Shown: positions 7,923 to 15,467, numbered from the stretch's first letter. The stretch: 45,372 nucleotides of DNA from Streptomyces neyagawaensis (GCF_023516595.1 NZ_JAMGBG010000157.1:1-45372); one strand, 5' to 3'. Notes: generated by a model not told the origin, from the sequence alone. Numbers and translations are program-made.

Positions 7923-7964
7923 AAGGGCGGCCCCGGATTCTTTGGCGAGATGGGGGCCGCCCTT
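7923..7964 (-). terminator. Hairpin between the transfer and replication genes
   Basis: AAGGGCGGCCCC pairs perfectly with GGGGCCGCCCTT over an 18-nt loop, in the 88-bp gap between the spread-protein stop and the prim-pol start. It may end or attenuate transcription from the transfer operon, allowing separate control of replication. Confidence 0.65.
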
Positions 7965-7971
7965 GGCGTAG

Positions 7972-8418
7972 CTACTGGTAGAAGCGGTTCCGCTTGATCA
8001 CGGCCTTGCGGATGTTCACCGTGGTCCCGCCGCCGGTCGGCCGGGGGCCGAGCACCTGCACGGCGATCCAGCCGCCGAAGATCACGGCGGCGAGGATGAT
8101 GAGCTGCTGGACGAACGCGGCCAGCGCCGCGATGAACGAGGTGAGCAGCACCAGTCCGCCGCACACGGCGGCGAACCCGATGCCCCCGAGCGCGATGTTC
8201 ACCGCCGTACGCGAGACGGCCGGGCGGGCCTCGGCGGCCGGGGCGGGTGCGGCGGCGAGGGTGTAGCCGGTGACGACCCGGCCATCGGGAAGGACGATGC
8301 TCTGCACCGCCGGGACGGTGCCCGGCTCGACGGGGACGAGCGGCGCCGTAGCCGGGTGCAGGGTGATGGGTTGCGGGTGGTGGACTTCGAGGGCGCCGGG
8401 CTGTTCGGGGTGGGCCAT
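7972..8418 (-). CDS. Membrane protein, Spd-like (plasmid spread)
   Basis: 148 aa. A Pro-rich N-terminus (about 1-70) precedes two closely spaced hydrophobic helices (about 78-95 IALGGIGFAAVCGGLVLLT and 97-122 IAALAAFVQQLIILAAVIFG), then a short basic cytosolic tail (TVNIRKAVIKRNRFYQ). Size, topology and location downstream of traB match the spread (SpdB/SpdD-type) proteins that move plasmid DNA between hyphal compartments. ATG at 8418 is preceded by GGAAGGACCACC. The upstream 169 bp contain the TGTGACG array rather than another gene. Confidence 0.75.
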   Translation of the reverse strand: MAHPEQPGALEVHHPQPITLHPATAPLVPVEPGTVPAVQSIVLPDGRVVTGYTLAAAPAPAAEARPAVSRTAVNIALGGIGFAAVCGGLVLLTSFIAALAAFVQQLIILAAVIFGGWIAVQVLGPRPTGGGTTVNIRKAVIKRNRFYQ

Positions 8419-8457
8419 GGGTGGTCCTTCCGGGTGGGCCGCGGGCCCGCGTCGAGG

Positions 8458-8584
8458 GTGTGACGCGGGCCCGCGGGCGGGTGTGACGGGTTGGTGTGCG
8501 GGGGTGTGACGGGCCGCTGTGACGGCGCGTCACACCCGCGTCTGCCTAGGGGTTTGGGTGTGACGGACCCGTCACATGTGACGG
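8458..8584. repeat. TGTGACG repeat cluster directly 3' of traB (candidate clt)
   Basis: Eight TGTGACG heptamers in 127 bp: direct at 8459, 8482, 8505, 8518, 8559 and 8577, inverted (CGTCACA) at 8528 and 8570. They form three palindromes: TGTGACG-GCG-CGTCACA (8518-8534), TGTGACGG-AC-CCGTCACA (8559-8576) and the perfect CCGTCACATGTGACGG (8569-8584). The cluster ends 3 bp from the traB stop. In Streptomyces plasmids the TraB-recognised clt locus of short repeats often lies beside traB. An operator for the spread gene is the alternative. Confidence 0.65.
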
Positions 8585-8587
8585 GTG

Positions 8588-10663
8588 TCAGGCGGCCGTG
8601 AGGGTGGGGACGATCCGCCACCGGCCGGTCGTGTTCGTCGCCTCCAACCGGCCTTCCAGCGCGGCATCCTTGAGCCGCTTGGACACCCACGAGCGAGACA
8701 GGCTGTGCTGGTCGCACCAGTCCATGAAGTCCTTCGGGCCAACGACCATGAGCCCCTGCTCCTCGAACTCCGTCAGCGCCTGGTCGAACAAACGGCGCGC
8801 TTCCTCGGGGGTGGGCTTGTGGCCGGACTCCTGGCCGAAGATCGGGGCGTCGTCGCCCGGCTCGTCGTCGGGGAGTTCGGCCTCGGGGTCGATGTGGTCG
8901 TCCTCGGGGTCGACCAGCGGCCCGTATCCGGTGTCGTCTATGTCGTCCTCCTCCACGACGGCCCGGTGGCCGCTCGGGTCGTCGTCGTCGGCGGCGGGGC
9001 GGCCGGTGTAGGCGCGGCCCGCGACGCTGGAGGCGGCGCCCGCGGTGACCGGGTCGGCGGTGGCGCCGTTGCGCTGCGCCCAAGCGGCCAGCACTTCCAT
9101 GCGGGAGACGGACCGGTGGGTGAAGGCTCGTGTCCGGCCCGGCGAGGGGTAGCGGGTCTCGTCGATGCCGGGGCTGACCACGTAGCAGTAGCCGGGGCGA
9201 CGGTTGCCCCACGCGCCGGGGTGGGCGCCCGCGTCGATGACCGCCTCAGGCAGGCTGAACCCCTCGTCGCGCGGGTCACAGCCGAGCGCGATCACGGACG
9301 GCAGAGACGCGCGGGTGCTGGTGGACATCTGGTCGTACGACGGCCGCTGAAGCGACACGATCAGCGAGACGCCGGCAGAACGGGCCTCCTGCGCGATCCC
9401 CGTGAACACGTCATCCCCGAGAGCACGGAGGGTGTTGGCGGCCTCCTCCATCCACGCCACCAGGAACGGCATCCCCTCACAGCCGCACGCCCGCCCGTCC
9501 GGACGGCACGTGTGCTCGGTGCTGGTCTGCCGCTGCGCGCACTCGGGGAGCCACTGACGGTAGGAGTGCTTGCCCAGCCACGCCGTACGGGCGGGGATGG
9601 CGGCCTTGACCCCTTCCACCATGACCTCAGTCGGGGTGCCTCCCTCAGCGGCCCAGTCGATCCCCGGCAGCAGCGGGCGGAAGTCCTGGAACATCTTCGG
9701 ATCGGACAGCCACAGCAGCACATCCCGGCGGGACAGGATCTCCGTCTGGAGGTTCAGCGCCGCGTCACCCTTGCCGGAGCCGGTGCCCCCGGCGATCAGG
9801 ACGTGCGTGGAATTCCGCTTTGCTTCCGGGGCGCCGGGCAGCCACAGCAGCAGGGGGGAGCCGTCGTCGTAGCGGCCGATCACCAGCGGTTCCGCGATCG
9901 ACCCGCCCAGGTTCGACGGGCCCTCCCACTCCACGAACTCAGCCAGCATGTCCTCCGGGACGATGACCAGCTCGCCGCGCCGCTCGGAGTCCGGGTCGGG
10001 CATGTAGCGGACGGCGGACTTCGGCAGATCCAGCGCGGACGCCAGCCGGGCCAGGGTCTTGGAGACGTCGTCGTTGGTCTGCTCGCCCGGCTCCAGCGCG
10101 ATCGGTGCGGTGACCCGGTTCGGCTCGACCTTGACGTTGCCGATCTGCGCGCGGGCGAGCCCCACCTTTTCCAACAGGCCCTTGTCGGTGTTCTGGCCGG
10201 TGGGTTCGTCGTTGCGGCGCAGGATCATCCGCACGTTCCACGACAGCGCCAGCACCGGCCCGCCGATCAGATACATGTCGGGCAGCGGCCCGGCCATCGG
10301 GCCCGCGAGGCAGGCGGCCGTGGTCCATGCGGAGGCGGCGGCCACGGTGACGGCGGAGTGCAGGCGGCGCTGCTGGGTGGTGGCCTTGCCCATCCACCAC
10401 GTCGCGCCGGTCAGCGCGACAGAGGCGAGGGTCAGACCGACTCCGGCCGCCGCGCTCTCGGCCCACTCCAGACTGCCCAGCCCGCCCGCGATGCCGACCC
10501 CTGCGACTCCCAGCCACGGGGGCATGTGGGGCATGGCCCGGTGCAGCAGGTAGGCGCCCACACCCCCGCCGCCGGGGGCGTGGTCGGGCACGTTGTAGGT
10601 GGCCATGGTGACTCCGCCGTCCAGGTATTCGGCGCGACGCCCGCGCCGGTTGCTGCTGGTCAT
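8588..10663 (-). CDS. traB: TraB-type FtsK/SpoIIIE-like conjugative DNA translocase
   Basis: 691-aa hexameric motor that alone moves double-stranded DNA between mycelia. Two to four membrane helices lie in residues about 48-145 (AGVGIAGGLG, VGLTLASVALTGATWW, AVTVAAASAWTTAACL). The motor domain has Walker A GGTGSGKG (about 292-299) and Walker B FLVAWMEEA. An insertion rich in Cys (CAQRQTSTEHTCRPDGRACGCEG in outline; four cysteines) sits between them and could bind zinc. After an acidic linker (DDDDP, EEDDIDD) the last 80 residues form a winged helix (HSLSRSWVSKRLKDAA), the equivalent of the FtsK gamma domain that reads clt repeats. ATG at 10663 is chosen; the stop abuts the TGTGACG array. Confidence 0.96.
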   Translation of the reverse strand: MTSSNRRGRRAEYLDGGVTMATYNVPDHAPGGGGVGAYLLHRAMPHMPPWLGVAGVGIAGGLGSLEWAESAAAGVGLTLASVALTGATWWMGKATTQQRRLHSAVTVAAASAWTTAACLAGPMAGPLPDMYLIGGPVLALSWNVRMILRRNDEPTGQNTDKGLLEKVGLARAQIGNVKVEPNRVTAPIALEPGEQTNDDVSKTLARLASALDLPKSAVRYMPDPDSERRGELVIVPEDMLAEFVEWEGPSNLGGSIAEPLVIGRYDDGSPLLLWLPGAPEAKRNSTHVLIAGGTGSGKGDAALNLQTEILSRRDVLLWLSDPKMFQDFRPLLPGIDWAAEGGTPTEVMVEGVKAAIPARTAWLGKHSYRQWLPECAQRQTSTEHTCRPDGRACGCEGMPFLVAWMEEAANTLRALGDDVFTGIAQEARSAGVSLIVSLQRPSYDQMSTSTRASLPSVIALGCDPRDEGFSLPEAVIDAGAHPGAWGNRRPGYCYVVSPGIDETRYPSPGRTRAFTHRSVSRMEVLAAWAQRNGATADPVTAGAASSVAGRAYTGRPAADDDDPSGHRAVVEEDDIDDTGYGPLVDPEDDHIDPEAELPDDEPGDDAPIFGQESGHKPTPEEARRLFDQALTEFEEQGLMVVGPKDFMDWCDQHSLSRSWVSKRLKDAALEGRLEATNTTGRWRIVPTLTAA

Positions 10664-10681
10664 GAGGTGATCCCCTTCCTC

Positions 10682-11227
10682 TTACTGCTGGTCCCAGCGC
10701 ATGACCGGGGCTTGGGGCTTGCGGGCGCGGTGACGGACGCGGTTGATCTCCTCCTCGTACTCCTGTTGAAAGGCGGAGTAGCAGGCGGCGGCGTTCTTCG
10801 CCGCGTCCCGCAGGTCGTCCGCGGCGCGGTTGAGCTTGCGGGCCACTTTCGCGGCGCGGACGCGGGAGCCGAACGCACGGCCCTCCGGGTCCGGCACGGC
10901 CGCGAGCACGCCCTTGAGGATCTCGGCACCCATCGCGACCTCAATCGACAAGGTCACGGCGGCGGCGCGCAGGGTGTTGCAGTAGTGCCGCACGTGGGCG
11001 GGGGAGGTGAACTCCGGGGACGGGAGCAGCGCTTCGGCGTGCGGGCGGCGGCCGTTCGCCCCGGCCTGGCGCTTGTTGTTGTTCACGGTGACGTTGATCG
11101 GCGGGACGATCGAGCCGCCGAGCGCGCCGACGAACCCGCCAGCGGCGGCCCCGGCATTGGCGAACTTGCCGGTCTTCGGGTCGTTCACCGGCCCGCGCGC
11201 ACGCTGGCCGTTGCTGTTCTGCGCCAT
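10682..11227 (-). CDS. Conserved transfer-operon protein, unknown function
   Basis: 181 aa. It starts with a polar NSNGQRARGPVNDPKTGKF segment, a Gly/Ala-rich hydrophobic stretch (AGAAAGGFVGALGGSIVPPI, about 24-45), then a long helical domain (about 75-165) with many Arg/Ala residues and a likely coiled coil ending EEEINRVRHRARK. No catalytic motif is visible. Only 18 bp separate it from traB and 17 bp from the gene upstream, so it belongs to the transfer operon. I do not recognise the family. Confidence 0.8.
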   Translation of the reverse strand: MAQNSNGQRARGPVNDPKTGKFANAGAAAGGFVGALGGSIVPPINVTVNNNKRQAGANGRRPHAEALLPSPEFTSPAHVRHYCNTLRAAAVTLSIEVAMGAEILKGVLAAVPDPEGRAFGSRVRAAKVARKLNRAADDLRDAAKNAAACYSAFQQEYEEEINRVRHRARKPQAPVMRWDQQ

Positions 11228-11244
11228 CAGTTGATCTCCTCAGG

Positions 11245-11742
11245 TCAGCGGGAGGGGCGGACGAAGAACCAGGTGGTCTGAGCCGCGATCAGGGTCAGCA
11301 GCCACAGCAGCGCCAGCGGCCCCGCCAGCGGGCCGAACCCGGCGGCCAGCGCCAGCCACGCCGCGGCGAGGGTGGCAAGCACGGCGAGACCGATCCGCCA
11401 GCCGAGCACGGAGCCGGACACGGGGCGGCGGCGCTGCATGAGCAGCACCCACAGCGCCGGGACCAGGGCGGCGGGGGCGAGGACGAGACCGGACCACCAG
11501 CCGATCACATGCAGAACGGCGGTCACCGGCCACGCCAGCACGGCCAGCGCAGTGGGGGCGAGTGCGCGGCGGAAGCGCCACAGCGTGCGGCCGACGAAGC
11601 CGAGCGCTTCGCGGGTCAGGGAGGGACGTTCGGGGACAACGATCACGAACGGGTCGGAGCGGCGCCCGCGCTGACGCGGAATACGGACAGTGTGGACACC
11701 GGCGGCCGTCTTCACGGCGCGGGTACGGGTACGGCTGGACAC
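11245..11742 (-). CDS. Small multi-pass membrane protein of the transfer operon
   Basis: 165 aa from a GTG at 11742 with GGGAG seven bases upstream (VSSRTRTRAVKTAAG). A basic N-terminus of about 45 residues is followed by four hydrophobic helices in two pairs (about 64-80 APTALAVLAWPVTAVLHV, 86-102, 115-135 IGLAVLATLAAAWLALAAGF, 138-155). It is likely a spread or transfer membrane component acting with TraB; the name of the family is not certain. The frame is open further upstream, but that overlaps the next gene and lacks a ribosome site. Confidence 0.78.
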   Translation of the reverse strand: MSSRTRTRAVKTAAGVHTVRIPRQRGRRSDPFVIVVPERPSLTREALGFVGRTLWRFRRALAPTALAVLAWPVTAVLHVIGWWSGLVLAPAALVPALWVLLMQRRRPVSGSVLGWRIGLAVLATLAAAWLALAAGFGPLAGPLALLWLLTLIAAQTTWFFVRPSR

Positions 11743-11771
11743 AGCGAAACTCCCAGGTGGACGGGGTGGAT

Positions 11772-12113
11772 TCAGGCGACGCGCTGTTCGTCGTCGGGGT
11801 ACGCGCAGGGCACGCACACCCCCAGCGAGACCGGGATGACGTAACCGGCATCCCGGCTGCACTCGGGGCACGTGCGGCGGGCGGCGTTGGCCTTGTCCAG
11901 CGCCGCCCACTTGGCCGGGGTCATGGGCCGGACGGGCTTGGCCTGCTCGACCTCGTAGAGGTAGGCGACCAGCGGCGGACGGCGACGGCGTGGACGCTCG
12001 ATCTGCGCGACCACGCCCTGACCACCCGGCCGAAGGTCCATCGCGCGGAGCTGACGGAGGGTGGCCAGCCCTTCCGGCGCCAGCCGCCACGGGTAGACCG
12101 GCAGGGCGGCCAT
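11772..12113 (-). CDS. RRQRL-motif-type zinc-binding protein
   Basis: 113 aa. Contains a helix with TLRQLRAMDLRPGG near the N-terminus and a C-terminal CPEC...CVPC pair of CxxC motifs spaced about 16 residues apart, a probable zinc ribbon. Proteins of this kind recur in transfer operons of Streptomyces elements. ATG at 12113 overlaps the upstream stop (TGATG); an adjacent GTG at 12116 would add one residue. The role is unknown; DNA or protein binding is a guess. Confidence 0.8.
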   Translation of the reverse strand: MAALPVYPWRLAPEGLATLRQLRAMDLRPGGQGVVAQIERPRRRRPPLVAYLYEVEQAKPVRPMTPAKWAALDKANAARRTCPECSRDAGYVIPVSLGVCVPCAYPDDEQRVA

Positions 12114-12994
12114 CACTCACCGCCCACGGCGACCAGATGCGGCCGGTCGGTCTCGTCGGCGCTGCGGACGGCGAGGATCTGCTTACGCGCCCACGACTCG
12201 CTCATGCCGTACGCCTCACCCAGCGCACGGGCGGACAGAGGCCGTGCGGCCTGTACGGATTCGGCGTACGTACGGCGTGCGTCCTGCCGCACACGCTCCA
12301 GCTCCGCATCCTCGAACTGAGCTTGGCGTGCGGCTTCCTCTTCATCGGTCAGCTCCGCCGTGCGGGTGGTGTGCGGGGTGTGCGGGTCTTCGGTCCGCAC
12401 GGCATCCGCACTCCCGTCCACCTGCGACGATACGGCCGGAGTAGCGTCCGGCCGCGTGTCTGCGGGGGCGGTGTCGGTCAGGTCGGGCGGGGTGTCGGCG
12501 GGGGTGTGCGGACGCTGTGCGGGCTCATCCGCACGCTCTCCGTCCGGCTCGCGCACGGCGGTGGTGGGCTGGTGGTGGAGCACCTTGGCCACCAGGTCGG
12601 AACCGAAGTAGATCGACCCGACCGGGAGGGAGGTGGCCAGCAGCACCAGGGCCCAGTTTGCCGGGTCCCAGTCCGCCAGCCGCCCCCAGTCCACAGCCTT
12701 GCCGTGGAGCTCCGGCACGAGTCCGTGGACGTAGTTGAGGACGAGTGAGGCGAGGGTGTAGACGGCCAGCACCCGCAGCGCGAACCGCTTGTCACGTGCG
12801 TTGGTCAGCACCAGCGTGGCCACCAGGGCGAGCGCCATCAGACCATCGACCACGAACGGATACAGCGTCGCGGCCGTCGCGTCCGCGCCGACCACGCGCG
12901 CCACGTCCCTCAGCGCGTTCCACGACACCCGGAACGCCATGACGACCACGGCGACCAGGGCCAGCACCAGCAGCGTCTTCCCGGTCCGGTTCAT
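12113..12994 (-). CDS. DUF2637 membrane protein with C-terminal helix-turn-helix
   Basis: 293 aa. Four transmembrane helices fill the first 130 residues (LLVLALVAVVVMAFRVSW, FVVDGLMALALVATLVL, VLAVYTLASLVLNYVHGL, WALVLLATSLPVGSIYFG), matching DUF2637 (the FRVSWNALRD and VDGLMALA signatures), a family found in Streptomyces plasmids and elements. A Pro/Thr/Asp-rich linker (about 140-215) leads to a charged helix and a helix-turn-helix (SARALGEAYGMSESWARKQI). It may tether DNA to the membrane during transfer or spread; this is inference. Its stop overlaps the next start. Confidence 0.9.
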   Translation of the reverse strand: MNRTGKTLLVLALVAVVVMAFRVSWNALRDVARVVGADATAATLYPFVVDGLMALALVATLVLTNARDKRFALRVLAVYTLASLVLNYVHGLVPELHGKAVDWGRLADWDPANWALVLLATSLPVGSIYFGSDLVAKVLHHQPTTAVREPDGERADEPAQRPHTPADTPPDLTDTAPADTRPDATPAVSSQVDGSADAVRTEDPHTPHTTRTAELTDEEEAARQAQFEDAELERVRQDARRTYAESVQAARPLSARALGEAYGMSESWARKQILAVRSADETDRPHLVAVGGE

Positions 12995-13320
12995 GCCGCA
13001 CCCCCGACCAGTTCGGGGGCCCGCACGTCGCCGTAACCGGTCAGCTCCAACGTGGCGCCCGCGTAGTCAGCGGACGCCTTCAGTACCCGCGTCCGGCCAG
13101 CGTTCTGCTCGCGGTAGACCACCGCGTCCGGGGCGATACCCAGCGCCTCCCGCCACGCCTCGAAGTCCGGCAGGTCTCGGTGGAACCGCAGCTCCAGCCG
13201 ATCGGGGTAGATCGGGGACACCTGCACGTCCGGCGCCGGAAGGTGACCGAAGTCCACGGCCAGCACGCGCAGCACCCGCAGCGCGGCGGCCAGGTCGTCC
13301 AGGGTCAGGGTCTCGCTCAC
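12991..13320 (-). CDS. Hypothetical transfer-operon protein
   Basis: 109 aa from GTG at 13320 (VSETLTLDDLAAALRVLRV). The GTG overlaps the upstream stop (GTGA) and its own stop overlaps the DUF2637 ATG (ATGA), so it is coupled on both sides. Compact alpha/beta sequence with no membrane segment and no motif that I recognise. Its conservation in such operons suggests an accessory role. Confidence 0.78.
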   Translation of the reverse strand: MSETLTLDDLAAALRVLRVLAVDFGHLPAPDVQVSPIYPDRLELRFHRDLPDFEAWREALGIAPDAVVYREQNAGRTRVLKASADYAGATLELTGYGDVRAPELVGGAA

Positions 13321-13586
13321 GCGCCCACCCCCGGCAGGACCGTGACGGCCCGGTTCGCCAGTTCGCGACGCGCGGCCAGCACCTTGCGCCGGGCCCGGCG
13401 GATGCGCTGGTGGTCGACCTCGGTCGGCGTCCGGTCCAGCAGGCTGATCCGCACGTCCAGCAACTCGACTTCTGCCACGATCAGCGGCGTCTCGACCGCG
13501 ATCGCGTCCAGCTCCGCGGACGTTGGCTCGCGGTCGAACTCGTCGGCGGCGGTAACAACCGCCTGAACAGCACCGATGTGCCTCAT
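13317..13586 (-). CDS. DUF6284-like small protein, first gene of transfer operon
   Basis: 89 aa starting MRHIGAVQAVVTAADEFD, with GAGAGGA upstream of the ATG. The pattern PTSAELDAI-ETPLIVAEVELLD resembles DUF6284, a family of short Streptomyces proteins in conjugative elements (from memory). Mostly helical, with a basic Arg/Ala C-terminus (RRARRKVLAARRELANR). It is the promoter-proximal gene of the leftward operon; the leader ahead of it contains a strong hairpin and a tRNA-like fold. Confidence 0.78.
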   Translation of the reverse strand: MRHIGAVQAVVTAADEFDREPTSAELDAIAVETPLIVAEVELLDVRISLLDRTPTEVDHQRIRRARRKVLAARRELANRAVTVLPGVGA

Positions 13587-13625
13587 GGGTCGTGATTCCT
13601 CTCGCAGGGTGGAACGGCCCGAACC

Positions 13626-13655
13626 GCACCCCCGGAGCTGCAACTCCGGGGGTGC
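13626..13655. terminator. Strong hairpin in the leader of the transfer operon
   Basis: GCACCCCCGGAG pairs with CTCCGGGGGTGC around a 6-nt loop (12 bp, perfect). It lies 40 bp upstream of the first transfer gene, so on the minus strand it would be an attenuator rather than an end-of-gene terminator. No U-tract follows. Confidence 0.6.
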
Positions 13656-13716
13656 TCGCCGTTGATGGGAAAGCCGCGCGTTGTGCGCGGTCGCGGCCAC
13701 TGAGCAGCGGCCGAAG

Positions 13717-13758
13717 TGCCCCGCACCGGAGTCGAACCGGTCGGATGCCGTACGGGGC
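13717..13758 (-). ncRNA. tRNA-like minihelix (T arm plus acceptor-like stem)
   Basis: On the minus strand, ACCGG-TTCGACT-CCGGT forms a canonical T arm (13725-13741), immediately followed by GCGGGGC and an A in the discriminator position (13717). A partner GCCCCG lies at 13753-13758, closing an acceptor-like stem without any D or anticodon arm. I could not fold a complete tRNA around it. It sits in the leader of the transfer operon. Confidence 0.4.
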
Positions 13759-13893
13759 GCGCCGGTCTTCTCCGCCTTGTTTCCGACCCCTTCGGGCAGG
13801 CGGACCACGGGTTACCGGCAGTTCCCTGTGTGGAGTTGTCAAGTAGCAGGCGCTTCCTTCGTACTCACCCCTGCGGGTTTTCCTCCGGGCACT

Positions 13894-14016
13894 CTTGTAC
13901 GGCAGAACCGTACGGGACACCCCATCCGACTTGTCTGGAGGAGTGCCGCTGAGCAAGAGACTGCACGAGTCGCGCTTGGAGAGTCAAGCCCCCTGGTCTA
14001 ACTTGTACGGAGGAGT
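13894..14016 (+). promoter_or_regulatory. Promoter and operator repeats of the GntR regulator
   Basis: Three related sites: CTTGTACGG at 13894 (within GTACGG-cagaa-CCGTAC), CTTGTCTGGAGGAGT at 13930 and CTTGTACGGAGGAGT at 14002 (the last two match at 13 of 15 positions). A plausible promoter is TTGGAG (13976-13981), 17 bp, TAACTT (13999-14004), whose -10 overlaps the third site. This suggests autorepression by the GntR protein. A perfect TTGACA on the minus strand (13837-13842) may be part of the divergent transfer promoter, but no -10 at normal spacing is evident. Confidence 0.55.
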
Positions 14017-14034
14017 CGGAGTGGAGGAGTCACA

Positions 14035-14811
14035 TTGCCGATGCGACGCGGTTTGACGAAGGCGCAAGAAATCGCCTATGACCTGCGCGAACAGATCCAG
14101 TCCGGCCGACTGGTGGGGGGTGAGGCACTCCCCAGCGAGTCGAAGATGATGAGCCAGTACGGCTACAGCCGCGAGACGGTTCGCGCTGGCGTCCGCATCT
14201 TGATTGATGAGGGCCTAGTCGTCACGGGGCAGGGCCAAGGGAAGTACGTCCGGCAGGACTATCCGCCGGTCGTGTGGAACTGGACCACTCTGGAGAGCCG
14301 GAGCCGCCACGCCACGGCGGTTGAAGGGCGAACCGCTGGTGACCAGTGGGCAAGCGCGATTGCCGAGAACGGGAACGCCCCCCGCCAAGACATCACCGTC
14401 TCGATTGTGGAACCCCCGCCTCACGTGCGCGAATGCCTCGAACTACCAGCCGATGGCTTGGCCGTGGCGCGCAAGCGCGTCCGGTTCATAGACAACCAGC
14501 CTTATGCGCTCGCTGATTCGTACTTCCCCCAGGAACTCGTCAGCGGTACACCGCTGATGGAGCCACGTGACGTATCGGCGCCGGGCGGGGTACTGGCTTC
14601 CGTGGGCCTCGTGCAAACCAAGTACAAGGACGAGATCTCAGTCCGAATGCCAACTCGTCAGGAGGCTGAGCTACTTGCCCTTCCAGCAGCAACGCCGGTC
14701 GCAGAGCACACCCGAACGGGCTACGACGCGGACGGTCGGCCCCTCCGCTGCATGGTCACCATTCTTCCCGGAGACAGGCACAAGATCCTTTATGAAGTCG
14801 ACACGGACTGA
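14035..14811 (+). CDS. GntR/HutC-family regulator (KorSA-like)
   Basis: 258 aa. N-terminal winged helix-turn-helix of the GntR family (AYDLREQIQSGRL, LPSESKMMSQYGYSRETVRAGV, GLVVTGQGQGKYV) and a C-terminal UTRA effector domain (about 100-250). It probably represses the element's transfer genes and itself, as KorSA does in pSAM2. TTG at 14035 has GGAGGAG five bases upstream; the in-frame ATG at 14041 is the alternative. The gene is transcribed opposite to the transfer operon. Base composition here is visibly less GC-rich than in the flanking chromosome. The GNAT gene overlaps its end. Confidence 0.93.
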   Translation: MPMRRGLTKAQEIAYDLREQIQSGRLVGGEALPSESKMMSQYGYSRETVRAGVRILIDEGLVVTGQGQGKYVRQDYPPVVWNWTTLESRSRHATAVEGRTAGDQWASAIAENGNAPRQDITVSIVEPPPHVRECLELPADGLAVARKRVRFIDNQPYALADSYFPQELVSGTPLMEPRDVSAPGGVLASVGLVQTKYKDEISVRMPTRQEAELLALPAATPVAEHTRTGYDADGRPLRCMVTILPGDRHKILYEVDTD

Positions 14812-15409
14812 GTACCTCCGCCCTGCGGCGGCGAACGACGTACCCGCCCTCTTGGCCTTGCGCGTTGAGGCCGAGGGGTGGCTACGCACCAAGGGCACCG
14901 ACCAGTGGAGTGACCCTGAAACCGGCGAACGGGCCATCTCGAAATGGCGCGCCAGCATAGACGAGGGGCGCGCGTGGGTCGTCGTGAGCGAGTCTGACGA
15001 AGTGCTCGCAACGGTCAGTCGGGGCCCCGTCGACCGAGATTTCTGGACGGACGACGACCGTCCCGAAACGGCGCTGTACCTGTACAAGCTGATGGTCGCG
15101 CGCAACGCGTCAGGGCGACAGCTTGGCGCACGGGTCATTGACTGGATGTCCCGCCTTGCAGCGCTGGAGGGGCGAACCTGGGTGCGCATCGACACATGGC
15201 GTACAAACACGGGGCTGCACGCCTACTACGAACGGCTTGGCTTCAAGCACGTGCGTACTGAGACACCGTCACATAGGCGCTCTGGGTGGCTCGCGCAGCG
15301 CCCGGCGGGCGAACTCACCATGCCCGATGATCTCCTGTCCGTCGGTCTTCTCGAAGGGTGGCGCGGGGACGTGGCCCCGAGCGTCGCGGTGCCGCTTCCG
15401 AGGGGCTAA
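14792..15409 (+). CDS. GNAT-family N-acetyltransferase of the element
   Basis: 205 aa. Acetyl-CoA-dependent transferase fold: beta strands to about 75 (WVVVSESDEVLATV), the motif A pyrophosphate loop at LYKLMVARNASGRQLGARVIDW (core ARNASGRQLG), and the terminal YYERLGFKHVRTE motif. The ATG lies 20 bp inside the GntR gene, so the two are co-transcribed. Substrate unknown. A GntR-GNAT pair occupies the end where pSAM2 carries pra/pif-type genes, so a role in controlling transfer or as cargo (drug or toxin acetylation) is possible; neither is shown by the sequence. Confidence 0.9.
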   Translation: MKSTRTEYLRPAAANDVPALLALRVEAEGWLRTKGTDQWSDPETGERAISKWRASIDEGRAWVVVSESDEVLATVSRGPVDRDFWTDDDRPETALYLYKLMVARNASGRQLGARVIDWMSRLAALEGRTWVRIDTWRTNTGLHAYYERLGFKHVRTETPSHRRSGWLAQRPAGELTMPDDLLSVGLLEGWRGDVAPSVAVPLPRG

Positions 15410-15422
15410 GGCGCTGGTCAGA

Positions 15423-15446
15423 CAGACGGCAAGGCTCGGCCGTCTG
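15423..15446 (+). terminator. Hairpin after the GNAT gene
   Basis: CAGACGG pairs with CCGTCTG around a 10-nt loop, 14 bp after the GNAT stop. It probably ends the GntR-GNAT transcript before the att site. Confidence 0.6.
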
Positions 15447-15467
15447 ACATCAGTACCTGACATCAAC
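15445..15467 (+). promoter_or_regulatory. Candidate integrase/excisionase arm site, right end
   Basis: TGACATCA at 15445-15452 and TGACATCAAC at 15458-15467, starts 13 bp apart. It is the counterpart of 3764-3786, in the same orientation, with only three bases different in the spacer. It lies 105 bp before the attR core. Confidence 0.6.

Noticed and set aside
8585..11281. Long plus-strand open frame (about 900 codons) opposite traB
   Set aside because: Its composition is that of an antisense frame in high-GC DNA; the minus strand encodes a clear TraB with Walker motifs and transfer proteins.
13717..13800. A full tRNA gene on the minus strand
   Set aside because: T arm and 3' acceptor strand are present, but no 5' acceptor strand, D arm or anticodon arm could be matched at normal distances; retained only as a tRNA-like element.
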